Of a DNA stretch of 17,035 bases, positions 1 to 8,368 are shown piece after piece. Position numbers and translations under genes: made by a program. How positions within the stretch are numbered: the first letter of the stretch is position 1; each line of letters opens with the position of its first letter. The notes beneath the pieces are model-generated. The model was not told the origin of the DNA and did not search any database. It saw only the letters and a list, made by a program, of their open reading frames with translations. This DNA is from Bacteroidia bacterium. Lineage in GTDB: Bacteria; Bacteroidota; Bacteroidia; Flavobacteriales; Flavobacteriaceae. Location of the stretch: contig JAUIJW010000023.1 of NCBI GenBank assembly GCA_030431085.1, positions 1-17,035 of the forward strand, read 5' to 3'.

Positions 1-2040
1 GAAAGAAAACAAGAGGCCTTAAATGCTTTTAGAAATGCCAAGCAAATGGATTTTGATCTTGATATTAAAAAAGATGCTTGGCTTAATTATGCCAAACTCA
101 GCTACGATATTGGTAATCCTTACAAAGGGGCTGCCGATGTTATTCAAGAATATCTAGCTGCTTATCCAGATCAATCGAATAACCAAGATATTAAAGCTTT
201 ACTGGTTAGTGCCTTTATCACGGCAAATGACTACAAAGGCGCTTTAAACTATCTACAAAACCATAAAACCAGCGAAAATAATGCTACCTACCAAAAAGTA
301 GCATATTTATATGCCTTGCAACTGTTTAACGAAGAGCAATATAGTGAAGCAGTTAAGTATTTTCAAATGTCGCTAGATCATTCTACAAACGGTACATATC
401 ATGCCAAAGCTCAATTCTGGCAGGCAGAATCTTATTACAGGCTTAATGATTTTAGTGCAGCTCAAAACGGCTTCGACACTTTTTTAAATCTATCAGAAGC
501 TCAAACAACAGAAGAATTTGAACAGGTTTATTACCACATTGGCTATACCCATTTTAAACTTAAAGACTACAGTACTGCTGGTGGTTATTTTAATGAATTT
601 ATACAAAGTAACCCGAATTTAACCAAACAACTCAACGATAGTTATTTGCGATTAGGCGATTGCTTTTTTGCTTTGGGGAGCTATTTTAAAGCTGTAAAAC
701 CATATCAAAAAGTCATTGAAGCCAATGATCTCGATTTAGACTATGCGCAATTACAATTGGCGCTTTGTTATGGATTTATGGGAGATATCGATAAAAAAAT
801 TGAGGCCTTAAACGATTTTACAGCAATCCAGTTAAAATCTACGTTACGTGATGATGCCTTTTACGAGCTCGGTAATTCATATGTGAGAAAAAACCAAAAC
901 GACCTTGCTCTAAACGCTTATAACAATGTGATAGAACACTATAGAATGAGTTCTTTTGCCCCTAAATCATTACTTAAACAAGGACTTATTTATTACAATA
1001 CCGATCAAAATGACTTGGCATTAAGCAAGTATAAAAAAGTGGTCGATGAATACCCACGTACAGAAGAAGCTAAACAAGCCATTAAAAATGCCAAACAAAT
1101 TTATATAGACTTAGGAAGAGTAGATGAGTACGAAGCCCTGGTTAAAAATACAGGTATCGTAAATATTACTGATGAAGAAGTTGAAAATACAATGTTTGCT
1201 TCGGCCGAACAATTTTACCACACCAACCAGTCTAAAAAGGCCGAAGAATCTTTGAAAAAATATTTAAACAGATACCCTCAAGGGGTTAATGCTTTAGCTG
1301 CTCATTTTTATTTAGGCGAAACAATGAGTAAGGATAACAGATTAAACGAAGCTAAATCGCATTACGAGTATGTTACTCGTAAAGGCACTAGCGATTACTA
1401 CGAAACCGCATTACAAAAATTAGCCTTATTGGCCCTGCAAGAAGAACAGTGGAAAGATGCCAGAACGCTACTTAGTAGCCTAGAAAAAGAAAGTAAAACC
1501 GAAGCCAATAGAACCTTTGCCCAAAGTAATTTAATGAAATCTAATTATGCGCTAAAAGATTTTGACGAAGCCGTACGTTATGCAGATTTAGTACTTCAAA
1601 ATGAAAAACTGGATCAAAACATTAAATCTGATGCTGAAATAATTATTGCGAGATCTGCCTTTGAAACTGGAGATTTGAATAGAGCGCAAGAGGCCTTTAA
1701 AAAAGTAGAGCAATCGGCTAGTGGCGAAATTAAAGCAGAAGCTATTTATTACGATGCCTTTTTTAAGCATCAAGAAGGTAATTACAAACTTTCTAATGTC
1801 GCCGTGCAAAAATTAGCTGCAGAGTATAGTTCATATCGCTATTGGGGTGCAAAGGGACTTATTTTAATGGCCAAGAATTTTTACGAAATGGAAGATGCCT
1901 ACCAAGCCACCTATATTCTTGAAAGTATAGGCAAGAATTTTGGAGATTTTAGCGATCTCACACAACAGGCTAATTTAGAACTTCGTAAAATTAAAGCCAA
2001 CGAAGCTAAAACCAACTCATCTGTAATCATCGAAAAATAA
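1..2040 (+). CDS. Tetratricopeptide (TPR) repeat protein, 5' end outside window
   Basis: Large helical-repeat protein, probably a periplasmic or envelope scaffold; the exact role is unknown. The frame is open from base 1 (it begins ERKQEALNAF), so the ATG at 46 is an internal Met and the gene is cut by the window edge. About 679 residues are visible. They consist of successive helix pairs with TPR-type spacing, including stretches such as YYRLNDFSAAQNGFDTFL, YTHFKLKDYSTAGGYFNEF, DCFFALGSYFKAVKPYQKV and ELGNSYVRKNQNDLALNAY. No enzymatic domain is seen. The TAA at 2038-2040 is directly followed by the ATG of the outer-membrane barrel gene, so the two are almost certainly co-transcribed and translationally coupled. 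In flavobacteria, TPR proteins next to TonB-receptor-like barrels are a common arrangement (family knowledge). A physical partnership between them is my inference. Confidence 0.9.
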   Translation, partial: ERKQEALNAFRNAKQMDFDLDIKKDAWLNYAKLSYDIGNPYKGAADVIQEYLAAYPDQSNNQDIKALLVSAFITANDYKGALNYLQNHKTSENNATYQKVAYLYALQLFNEEQYSEAVKYFQMSLDHSTNGTYHAKAQFWQAESYYRLNDFSAAQNGFDTFLNLSEAQTTEEFEQVYYHIGYTHFKLKDYSTAGGYFNEFIQSNPNLTKQLNDSYLRLGDCFFALGSYFKAVKPYQKVIEANDLDLDYAQLQLALCYGFMGDIDKKIEALNDFTAIQLKSTLRDDAFYELGNSYVRKNQNDLALNAYNNVIEHYRMSSFAPKSLLKQGLIYYNTDQNDLALSKYKKVVDEYPRTEEAKQAIKNAKQIYIDLGRVDEYEALVKNTGIVNITDEEVENTMFASAEQFYHTNQSKKAEESLKKYLNRYPQGVNALAAHFYLGETMSKDNRLNEAKSHYEYVTRKGTSDYYETALQKLALLALQEEQWKDARTLLSSLEKESKTEANRTFAQSNLMKSNYALKDFDEAVRYADLVLQNEKLDQNIKSDAEIIIARSAFETGDLNRAQEAFKKVEQSASGEIKAEAIYYDAFFKHQEGNYKLSNVAVQKLAAEYSSYRYWGAKGLILMAKNFYEMEDAYQATYILESIGKNFGDFSDLTQQANLELRKIKANEAKTNSSVIIEK

Positions 2041-3792
2041 ATGGGTATCATGATAAAAAGAGTTTACATCGTTTTATTTTTTATCTGCCTTTGCGGAACA
2101 ACGTTGGCGCAAGAAAAAGAAAAAAAGAAAAAGAAAGAAAAACTAGAAACAGAAGAAATCACGGTGACTAAATCGTTTTCACCCACCGTATCTGATGCCT
2201 TTAAAATTAAAACAAGCCCAAGCATTGATTCTATAGAAATTTATCATAAACAAAACGTTCAATACAGTATAGAATCTGTACCTGTAGCTTCTACTTTTGC
2301 GCCTGCTAAAGGTAAACCAAAAGCTTTGCAAAGAGGCCCGAAAGAGCGATTTTACCAAAATTTTGCATCGGCTGGCTATGGCAGTTACGGTACAGCTATT
2401 GTAGAAATATTTGCCCATACCAGCACTTCTAATTATAATGATTTTGGCGGGTATATCAATTTCCATACTTCTAAAGGTGGTATTGAGGATGTTTTACTTG
2501 ATGACGATTTTTTAAACCTCAATACCGATTTATTTTATAAACAAACCGAACGCTACTTTGAGTGGCAAGCTCATTCTGGTTTTAACCGCCAATCTATCAA
2601 TTGGTACGGTGTACCAGAAGAATTAAACTTTAGTAAACCAGTGATAGCCTCTATTGAAGAAAATCAAACCTATTCTGAATTTTATCTAAATGGAGATATT
2701 GAGTTTTTTGATGCCTTAGTGCACCATGGTAATGTAGCCTTAAGTCGTTTTACTGACAAGAGAAAAAGTGTTGAGAATTATGGTTATATCAACGGTACAG
2801 TAGATTTTCCAGTAGCCGATGAAATGATTTATACCCATGTTAATTTTGAGTTCTTAAACGGTAAATTCGACAACGATTATAATCAAATTAGTAGTCTGGA
2901 TTATACCTATTTTAATATCGGCTTAAGCCCTAATTTTGAAATTTTAAGAGATAATTTAACTGTAAATATTGGTGCTAAATTATATTTTAGCATGACCAAT
3001 GCTGATGAGGGAAGCCAGTTTTATATCTATCCAAATGTAACGGCCTCTTATAATATAAGTGACGAACAACTTATTGCCTTCGGTGGTGTTACCGGAGATT
3101 TAACCCAAAATTCTTACCGACATTTTGTTCAAGACAATCCTTTTGTATCACCTACTTTAGATATTAAACGTACACATCAACAATATTATGGCTATGGCGG
3201 ACTAAAAGGTTTACTCAACGGTAATATCAATTTTAATGTTAAAGTGGCCTATGGTAATGAAGAAGATAAATCGCTGTTTAAACTAAACCCATCAAAAACA
3301 GATGGCAATACCATTACTTTAGATCAAGGTTATGCCGCAGGAAATTCATTTCAAGTAGTTTATGATAACGTCAATACACTACAAGCCAGTGCCGAAGTTA
3401 TTGTTGATTTTACAGAAACTTTTAAGTTTGGTGGTAATGTAATTTACAATAATTATACTCTGGATAAGGAAACTTATGCTTGGAATTTACCAGATTTAAA
3501 AGCCACTCTCATTGCGAATTACAGTAAGCCTAAATGGCGTGCTGGAGCTGAATTGTTTTTTGTAAGCAACCGAAAAGATGAGTTAACTGTTGTACCTGTT
3601 GGCCTTACACAAGGCATTACCAATGGCAGTTATTTTGATGTTAATTTAAATGGTATTTACCATATTAATGATAAGTTTTCTGCCTTTATCAATGCCAATA
3701 ATTTACTCAACCAGAATTACCAAAGGTTTACCAATTTCAAAGTACAAGGCTTACAAGTTTTTGCTGGATTTAAATTTAGATTTGATTTATAA
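2041..3792 (+). CDS. TonB-dependent-receptor-like outer-membrane beta-barrel, apparently without plug domain
   Basis: Outer-membrane protein of 583 residues. The N-terminus is a signal peptide ending near GTTLAQ, followed by a Lys/Glu-rich linker (about residues 26-38). Next comes EEITVTKSF (about 37-45), which resembles a TonB box. Barrel-like alternating strands start near residue 105 and run to the end. The C-terminus has the TonB-receptor-like NANNLLNQNYQRF segment and a terminal strand GLQVFAGFKFRFDL. The roughly 130-residue plug expected after a TonB box is not recognisable; only about 60 residues of linker separate the box from the barrel. Either ATG 2041 (touching the upstream stop) or ATG 2050 (MIKRVYIVLF, a more typical signal-peptide start) could be used. 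The substrate cannot be told. Pairing with the TPR gene suggests a joint envelope function (inference). Confidence 0.8.
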   Translation: MGIMIKRVYIVLFFICLCGTTLAQEKEKKKKKEKLETEEITVTKSFSPTVSDAFKIKTSPSIDSIEIYHKQNVQYSIESVPVASTFAPAKGKPKALQRGPKERFYQNFASAGYGSYGTAIVEIFAHTSTSNYNDFGGYINFHTSKGGIEDVLLDDDFLNLNTDLFYKQTERYFEWQAHSGFNRQSINWYGVPEELNFSKPVIASIEENQTYSEFYLNGDIEFFDALVHHGNVALSRFTDKRKSVENYGYINGTVDFPVADEMIYTHVNFEFLNGKFDNDYNQISSLDYTYFNIGLSPNFEILRDNLTVNIGAKLYFSMTNADEGSQFYIYPNVTASYNISDEQLIAFGGVTGDLTQNSYRHFVQDNPFVSPTLDIKRTHQQYYGYGGLKGLLNGNINFNVKVAYGNEEDKSLFKLNPSKTDGNTITLDQGYAAGNSFQVVYDNVNTLQASAEVIVDFTETFKFGGNVIYNNYTLDKETYAWNLPDLKATLIANYSKPKWRAGAELFFVSNRKDELTVVPVGLTQGITNGSYFDVNLNGIYHINDKFSAFINANNLLNQNYQRFTNFKVQGLQVFAGFKFRFDL

Positions 3793-3796
3793 GTCT

Positions 3797-4597
3797 CTAC
3801 TCCATAAACTGTAAATTAATACCCGTTAAGATTTGAAAAACGGGTTGTGTGCCTTTTACATAAATAGAATATTGAGGCTCTACATACATATTAAACATGG
3901 TTGAACCCATTTTAACCACTTTACCAATCCCTAAAGCAATGGGTACAGAAAATGCATCCTTTTCGAAGTCTAAAACCCAAATTGGAGCGCCCCTTAAGTA
4001 AGTACCCTTGCCTAATTGCCAAAAATAAAACGGCTGGATAGCTCCTAAATTAGTAGAGGCTCTATCATCATCTCCAGCAAAAGATGCTTGCCAAGTAATG
4101 AGACCTCCAAATTGAAAAATTGGCGACTTTGCCACAAAGGCAACAAAAGCAAATCCTCCTTGCCATTTTCCAGTTCCTAAGGCATCATCAGTTGCTGTAG
4201 GGGCGGTAATTGAAGGGCCAATACCCATAGTAGTCGTAGCATTCGATACAAAATTATACGATAAAAACGCATTAAAATCACCCAAGCCACTTGTGGTATT
4301 TACCACGCCATTTACATTAGGCATCCCTAAGGAGGAGAAGGGCATTGAGGCTCTTAGTAATAGTTTACCCTCTGAAAAAGGTTTGGCAAAACGCACCCAT
4401 GTAGTATTCATAAATGCCTCATCTGGTGCCTCTGCTAATTTTGGCATATAATAATTTTGAAAGCTTATCGCCGTCATATTGGCCAATGGGTTATTGGCCT
4501 GGGCCGCTTTAGCCGCATCGTGTTTTTCTTCTTGTGCCAAGATACTACTTGTGCTTAAAATTAAAATGGTAAATAATAAAAAAGAAATTCTTTTCAT
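3797..4597 (-). CDS. Outer-membrane protein, 'neuromedin U'/MetA-pathway-like barrel family
   Basis: Protein of 266 residues with a signal peptide (MKRISFLLFTILILSTSSILA, cleavage before QEE). An alternating-strand body rich in Gly and aromatics is typical of a small outer-membrane barrel. Features match my recall of bacterial proteins mislabelled 'neuromedin U' and related transporter-like barrels: an early segment SFQNYYMPKL, a GLGDFNAFLSYNF strand, a GIGPSITAPTATDDALGTGKWQ segment, and the ending VEPQYSIYVKGTQPVFQIL with terminal strand GINLQFME. The function is unknown; passive transport is a guess. The gene converges with the barrel gene ending at 3792, with only 4 bp between the two stops. 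A 103-bp gap lies upstream, in which I see only a degenerate promoter. Confidence 0.7.
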   Translation of the reverse strand: MKRISFLLFTILILSTSSILAQEEKHDAAKAAQANNPLANMTAISFQNYYMPKLAEAPDEAFMNTTWVRFAKPFSEGKLLLRASMPFSSLGMPNVNGVVNTTSGLGDFNAFLSYNFVSNATTTMGIGPSITAPTATDDALGTGKWQGGFAFVAFVAKSPIFQFGGLITWQASFAGDDDRASTNLGAIQPFYFWQLGKGTYLRGAPIWVLDFEKDAFSVPIALGIGKVVKMGSTMFNMYVEPQYSIYVKGTQPVFQILTGINLQFME

Positions 4598-4700
4598 GAC
4601 TTTATATCTTGTTAATTATTGTTTATCTATTTATTAATTTAGTCGTGTAAAGTTCTACAAAAAAAATGACTAATCCATAAGTTTTCATTTCAATTACTCT

Positions 4701-5876
4701 TTAATTTCGATTGTTCCACGCCGAACCAAATACAACATAATAGCCAAAATCGTTATTAGACCAGGCCACATCTAAACCAACTCTTAATTTAAATTTTCTG
4801 GCAATTAAATACCTAAAGCCTGTACCATAATTATAAATTAAATCGGCATCGTTAAAACTAAGATTGTCTCGCGTAGCCTTGGCCAACCCACCAAAACCAA
4901 CCAGACTCCACCTTTTGGTTACATCATAGCGTTGTTCGGTTTCTGCCGTATAAATTTTATTACCTTGATATCTACGCATGGGCACACCTCGTAAACTAAT
5001 AGAAGGCTCCATATAAAATGGCGCCTCACCAAATTGCATCGTGGTTTCTAATCTAAAACCACTAATCCAATTCTCTTTAAATTGTAAAAATTTAAAGATC
5101 GCTAAACTAAAATTCTGGTAATCGTAGTCACTTCCAGTCCAATTGGCATTAAACCTATAATTTGTTATAATATGCCATCCTGTATTCGGAGTAAAGACAT
5201 TATCTCTTTTATCGTATTCTGCTTCAATACCTACACTACTCAAATTGTGATCTAGGTCTTTCTCTTTTATAAAATCTGGCGGATTTGTAAAATCAAATTC
5301 AGGTGTTAAATCACTTTTTAAAAAAAGATAATCTAATCCTACAAAGACATCACTATTACCAATTTCTTTCATTAATGAAGCGAATACACCTATTGTTTTA
5401 AAATTAAAAGCAAATTTTTGTTCTCCTAAAACTGGTACCTCCCGATAGAAGTCCATATTGATATTTCCATGAGCCAACCCTACTTTATATTTTAAACCAT
5501 ATTTAGGCAAAGATGCCATTCTTAAAGCTCCCACACCCCAAGTATTATTGGCGGTATAACCAACAAATCCTGCGGTAATATTTGGTGGAATGTATTTTCC
5601 TTTTTCTTGGTATTTATTGGGGTGTATAAATACTGGTGTAAACATCAAACCAATATGCCCTAATGCTGGTTCTGTAATTATCTGAGGCACAGGTACAAAA
5701 CCCTTAGCTGTCATTAAAAAATTACTCACATCAAATTTGCCATCTAAAGAATCTTTAAAAATTACCTTACCTGATTTTTTATGTTTCTTTTTATCAGGTT
5801 TAGATGTATTGTTTTGAGCGAACACTACAGAAGTCATTATTAAACACAATGCCAAAAAGAGTAATTTAATATTCAT
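4701..5876 (-). CDS. BamA/TamA-family outer-membrane barrel without POTRA domains
   Basis: Protein of 391 residues with a signal peptide (about 1-20, VVFA/QNN), then a Lys-rich linker, then a barrel of the bacterial surface-antigen (Omp85/BamA C-terminal) type. Diagnostic parts are PVPQIITEPALGHIGL (about 62-77), the FTPNTGWH strand/turn (228-235), and LRGVPMRRYQG (295-305), which matches the conserved R-G-x-x-x-x-R-Y-x-G motif that folds into the Omp85 barrel. It ends in a strand with DFGYYVVFGSAW. Typical BamA has five POTRA domains of about 80 residues each, and there is no room for even one here. It therefore belongs to the short, single-barrel Omp85 group of unknown function in Bacteroidota. 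Its 5' flank carries an inverted repeat (5896-5931). Confidence 0.75.
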   Translation of the reverse strand: MNIKLLFLALCLIMTSVVFAQNNTSKPDKKKHKKSGKVIFKDSLDGKFDVSNFLMTAKGFVPVPQIITEPALGHIGLMFTPVFIHPNKYQEKGKYIPPNITAGFVGYTANNTWGVGALRMASLPKYGLKYKVGLAHGNINMDFYREVPVLGEQKFAFNFKTIGVFASLMKEIGNSDVFVGLDYLFLKSDLTPEFDFTNPPDFIKEKDLDHNLSSVGIEAEYDKRDNVFTPNTGWHIITNYRFNANWTGSDYDYQNFSLAIFKFLQFKENWISGFRLETTMQFGEAPFYMEPSISLRGVPMRRYQGNKIYTAETEQRYDVTKRWSLVGFGGLAKATRDNLSFNDADLIYNYGTGFRYLIARKFKLRVGLDVAWSNNDFGYYVVFGSAWNNRN

Positions 5877-5895
5877 CTATTTATAATTGATTCAA

Positions 5896-5931
5896 TCTCA
5901 ATACGGATATCTTATACATCTATCATTGAGA
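5896..5931. repeat. Inverted repeat upstream of the BamA-like gene
   Basis: The arms are TCTCAAT (5896-5902) and ATTGAGA (5925-5931), a perfect 7-bp match with a 22-nt loop. Each arm is flanked further out by the self-complementary hexamer TTATAA (5881-5886 and 5934-5939). It lies in the 111-bp gap between the hydrolase stop (5988) and the BamA-like start (5876). It could be a 5'-UTR hairpin, an operator, or a weak end of the upstream transcript. There is no U-run after it on the minus strand. I see nothing else certain in this gap. Confidence 0.35.
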
Positions 5932-5987
5932 GTTATAATAAATATATTTAAAAAATCGTAATTGATATGTTTGACATACTAAAAATA

Positions 5988-6986
5988 TTACTTGCTATTT
6001 AAGTAATCTAACATCAACTCTGCTATAACTTTAGGCTGTTCTGATGTTAAAGCGTGGCCTACATGGGCTACTTCTTTATAGGTAACCTGATTGGGTAATG
6101 CATCTCGTAAGGCCTTACCCGCTTCATCAGGTGGAGCTACAAAATCTTCTAGTGCTTGAACCACTAAAAACTTTTTACCCCCTGCTTTTTTAAAATAATT
6201 AGGGTCAATGGTTTTAGCCGCTTGCATCTCAGCTATCGCCAATGGAGGATACCAACCATGTAGCCATACCGATGGGTCGCTTCCTTTGGCAAAAAAGGCA
6301 CAACCTAGCATTTTTACGCGCTCTTGATCTGGTAAGTTTAAATCAAAAGATCCTTTCAAGCATTTTTCGGCCTCAGGATCTAGCGTCGAGTTTCCACCAC
6401 AGGCCAACAACATTAACTTATCTACATGATCTGTATACATGGTTGCATATGTTCTCGCCACTCTATTACCAAAGGCATGCCCTACCAAATTAATTTTTGT
6501 AATCCCTAAAGAATCTAAGCAAGATTTAATATCGTGAGCCATATCTTTAAGACTAAAGCTTCCTGGAGTTAAATCACCAGTACTTTTCCCAATACCTCGT
6601 GGTTGTATTAGCACAACAGTATACCCTGCATCTACTAAACTAGAGGTAATGGTAGATTTATACTTTTCGGTATAATCTTCTACCCCTCTTCCTAATGAAG
6701 GGATAATTGAAATATACTCACCATTATTACCTTCCTTTTGAAAAACCCTTACATGGTTGGTAACATCTGGTTTTTGTATTAAAATATCTTTTACTACATA
6801 ATCAAAAGCTGTGGTGGCCTTTTTGGGAGTGCTTGTCAAGGTACTGTCTTTTTTTGAGTCGTTTTCTGTAGATTTAGTTTTATCATTTTTACAACTCAAC
6901 ATACTACCGCTCATTAGTATAATTGATAAAATTAAAACTAGCTTTGTTTTTCTTTTGCTAGAAGCCTTATAAACAATATAATTCAT
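5988..6986 (-). CDS. Alpha/beta-hydrolase-fold lipoprotein with alanine at the nucleophile position
   Basis: Lipoprotein of 332 residues. A basic n-region (SKRKTK) and hydrophobic stretch end at MLSC, giving a lipidated Cys32; a Lys/Ser/Thr-rich tether follows to about residue 60. The rest is an alpha/beta hydrolase fold: YTVVLIQPRGIGKSTG (122-137), nucleophile elbow LVGHAFGNRVAR (167-178), acid Asp281 in QALEDFVAPP, and His311 in HVGHAL. The elbow reads G-H-A-F-G, so Ala171 (GCC, bases 6474-6476 on the minus strand) replaces the usual Ser, while Asp and His are kept. I recall other alpha/beta-fold proteins with GHAFG, so this may be a lineage trait rather than a fresh mutation. Classical esterase activity is unlikely (inference). 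It may be co-transcribed with the DUF4136 gene 38 bp upstream. Confidence 0.8.
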   Translation of the reverse strand: MNYIVYKASSKRKTKLVLILSIILMSGSMLSCKNDKTKSTENDSKKDSTLTSTPKKATTAFDYVVKDILIQKPDVTNHVRVFQKEGNNGEYISIIPSLGRGVEDYTEKYKSTITSSLVDAGYTVVLIQPRGIGKSTGDLTPGSFSLKDMAHDIKSCLDSLGITKINLVGHAFGNRVARTYATMYTDHVDKLMLLACGGNSTLDPEAEKCLKGSFDLNLPDQERVKMLGCAFFAKGSDPSVWLHGWYPPLAIAEMQAAKTIDPNYFKKAGGKKFLVVQALEDFVAPPDEAGKALRDALPNQVTYKEVAHVGHALTSEQPKVIAELMLDYLNSK

Positions 6987-7024
6987 ATCTGTTTGGTTAA
7001 TTGATTAGTGAGATTTTTTATGTT

Positions 7025-7594
7025 TTATCGAGGTGAAACTGGAAATTTTTTCATTAGCTTCTTTATTTTCTTAGGGACTGTTTTGTCTCTCTTTTCTGGT
7101 TTTTCGTTAACATCTGTAGTTAAAACACCTTGCCACACTAATTTTTTATCGCTAGAGTCATACATATCTACCACTAGAGTTCCTTCTATATAATCATTGT
7201 CGCTATAAGTGGTAGTGGCAGTACCCATGCCCATGCCTCCCATGCCCCATCCCCAACGAGGGCCATAACCTAAGCCTCCCATATAATTGGTATAAGCGGT
7301 GGTACTTGTCTTCTTATCTAATACTATGTAGAGCGCAATATGAGCATCGGCATTGTTGTCTACTAATGTTAGACCTCTTGTATCAAACTCTGCCTTTAAG
7401 GCCTCTAAGATTTTCTTTTTGTCGAAATCATTTAGTTTTTGGTCGCTGTTTTTTTGCCAACCATCAAACACATAGGTTTTGTACTTAGAAAAATCGGTGT
7501 TTTTATCAAAATCACTCTTTACCTGTGCAAAAACATTGGTTGTTGCTAAACATAAAACAACCATCGTTAATTTTAAAAATATCTTATTCTTCAT
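7025..7594 (-). CDS. DUF4136 family envelope protein
   Basis: Protein of 189 residues with a signal peptide (MKNKIFLKLTMVVLCLATTN..., cleavage about VFA/QVKSD). The DUF4136 pattern follows: VKSDFDKNTDFSKYKTYVF just after cleavage, an NADAHIALYI strand, a Gly/Met-rich loop (about residues 105-123, GLGYGPRWGWGMGG), then GTLVVDMYDSSDKKLVWQG and VLTTDV near the C-terminus. The last part is highly basic (KKIKKLMKKF). DUF4136 members are secreted or lipid-anchored proteins of unknown function, common in Bacteroidota. No lipobox cysteine is present here, so this one is predicted to be soluble in the periplasm or exported. The stop lies 38 bp before the hydrolase lipoprotein start, which suggests a two-gene transcript. 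Confidence 0.85.
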   Translation of the reverse strand: MKNKIFLKLTMVVLCLATTNVFAQVKSDFDKNTDFSKYKTYVFDGWQKNSDQKLNDFDKKKILEALKAEFDTRGLTLVDNNADAHIALYIVLDKKTSTTAYTNYMGGLGYGPRWGWGMGGMGMGTATTTYSDNDYIEGTLVVDMYDSSDKKLVWQGVLTTDVNEKPEKRDKTVPKKIKKLMKKFPVSPR

Positions 7595-7656
7595 GCTGTA
7601 AAGTTTTAAGGGTTAAGTAGTTTATTAAAAGTTATTGAAATTCTTGAATTTATTGG

Positions 7657-8187
7657 TTAAGGGCATGGCCCGTTTTCACAGCAAGGCCCTAGCTGGCACT
7701 CAAAAAAAGTAGCTATAATATTGATTAAAATGATGGCTATGGTTAAGTATACTGCAAATTTTTCTAAGGCAATAATTTTAAGCTCTGGCTTCGCTTCAAT
7801 TTTGGGAATAATCATGATAAAAATGGCCGATGCCAAAATACTCATCAAAAAAATAAAGACTCCCCAAGTATACAAATGCATCCCAAATACTGGTGATCCG
7901 TAGCCTGTTGGTTCACCATCAACGGGACAGATATGAAGCAACACCTGACGAGCAGACATGGTTAGACCTACTAAGGCGGCCATAATAATAAGTGCGAAAT
8001 GTTGTGGTTTAAAACCGAAATAAATATTCATTCCCAATCCGAAAATTACAGCCATCATTGCCATGCGTTGTAACAAACATAGTGGACAAGGATTTTCATG
8101 TAATCCGAATTGAAAATACAACGCTCCTATAAGTATTGAGCAAATCAATAAAATACAAATACTATTTACTATTTTAAGGGTTTGCAT
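7657..8187 (-). CDS. DsbB-family disulfide bond formation protein (quinone-linked thiol oxidase)
   Basis: Inner-membrane oxidoreductase of 176 residues that would reoxidise a periplasmic DsbA-like thioredoxin and pass electrons to quinone. Seen: the periplasmic-loop active pair C34-P-L-C37, and Arg41 at the place of the quinone-binding Arg48 of E. coli DsbB. The second loop, HICPVDGEPTGYGSPVFGMHLYTW, has only one Cys (C87). Hydrophobic segments lie at about 8-28, 41-58, 63-82, 104-126 and 143-162, one more than the four of E. coli DsbB. The tail after the fifth segment is Cys-rich (C164, C169, C170, C175) and would therefore face the periplasm. It starts 3 nt after the stop of the small membrane protein gene, so the two form an operon. 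No dsbA-like gene is in the window. Confidence 0.9.
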   Translation of the reverse strand: MQTLKIVNSICILLICSILIGALYFQFGLHENPCPLCLLQRMAMMAVIFGLGMNIYFGFKPQHFALIIMAALVGLTMSARQVLLHICPVDGEPTGYGSPVFGMHLYTWGVFIFLMSILASAIFIMIIPKIEAKPELKIIALEKFAVYLTIAIILINIIATFFECQLGPCCENGPCP

Positions 8188-8190
8188 GAT

Positions 8191-8343
8191 TCAAAAATTG
8201 AGATGGAGTGAAGACGTTGTATGGTACAAAAACATCGCTATGGTAGCTAAAACGGCTACCATAAACAGCCATATCGCTAATTTTCTTTTTTTATTTATTA
8301 AAAATAAAAAGGCAATACCATAAAGAATAAAGATGAAGCTCAT
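8191..8343 (-). CDS. Small two-helix membrane protein, DUF5993-like, upstream of dsbB
   Basis: A 50-codon gene. The protein begins MSFIFILYGIAFLFLI, has a short basic turn (NKKRK, about 17-21), a second hydrophobic helix (LAIWLFMVAVLATIAMFLY, about 22-40), and ends HTTSSLHLNF. The layout of two hydrophobic stretches, a basic turn, and an ending like H-[AT]-T-x-x-L-x-[IL]-x-F matches my recall of DUF5993, a family of about 50-residue proteins found beside DsbB genes. The start is fixed by an in-frame TAA two codons upstream of the ATG. The stop (8191-8193) is 3 nt from the dsbB ATG, implying translational coupling. A good Bacteroidota promoter lies just upstream (8369-8399). Function is unknown; a DsbB assembly or partner subunit is a reasonable inference. 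The family name comes from memory and was not searched. Confidence 0.75.
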   Translation of the reverse strand: MSFIFILYGIAFLFLINKKRKLAIWLFMVAVLATIAMFLYHTTSSLHLNF

Positions 8344-8368
8344 GGCTTACACATTAGGCTTGGTCATT

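Noticed and set aside
46..48. ATG at 46 as the true start of the TPR gene
   Set aside because: The same frame is open with TPR-like sequence back to base 1, so the gene continues beyond the window.
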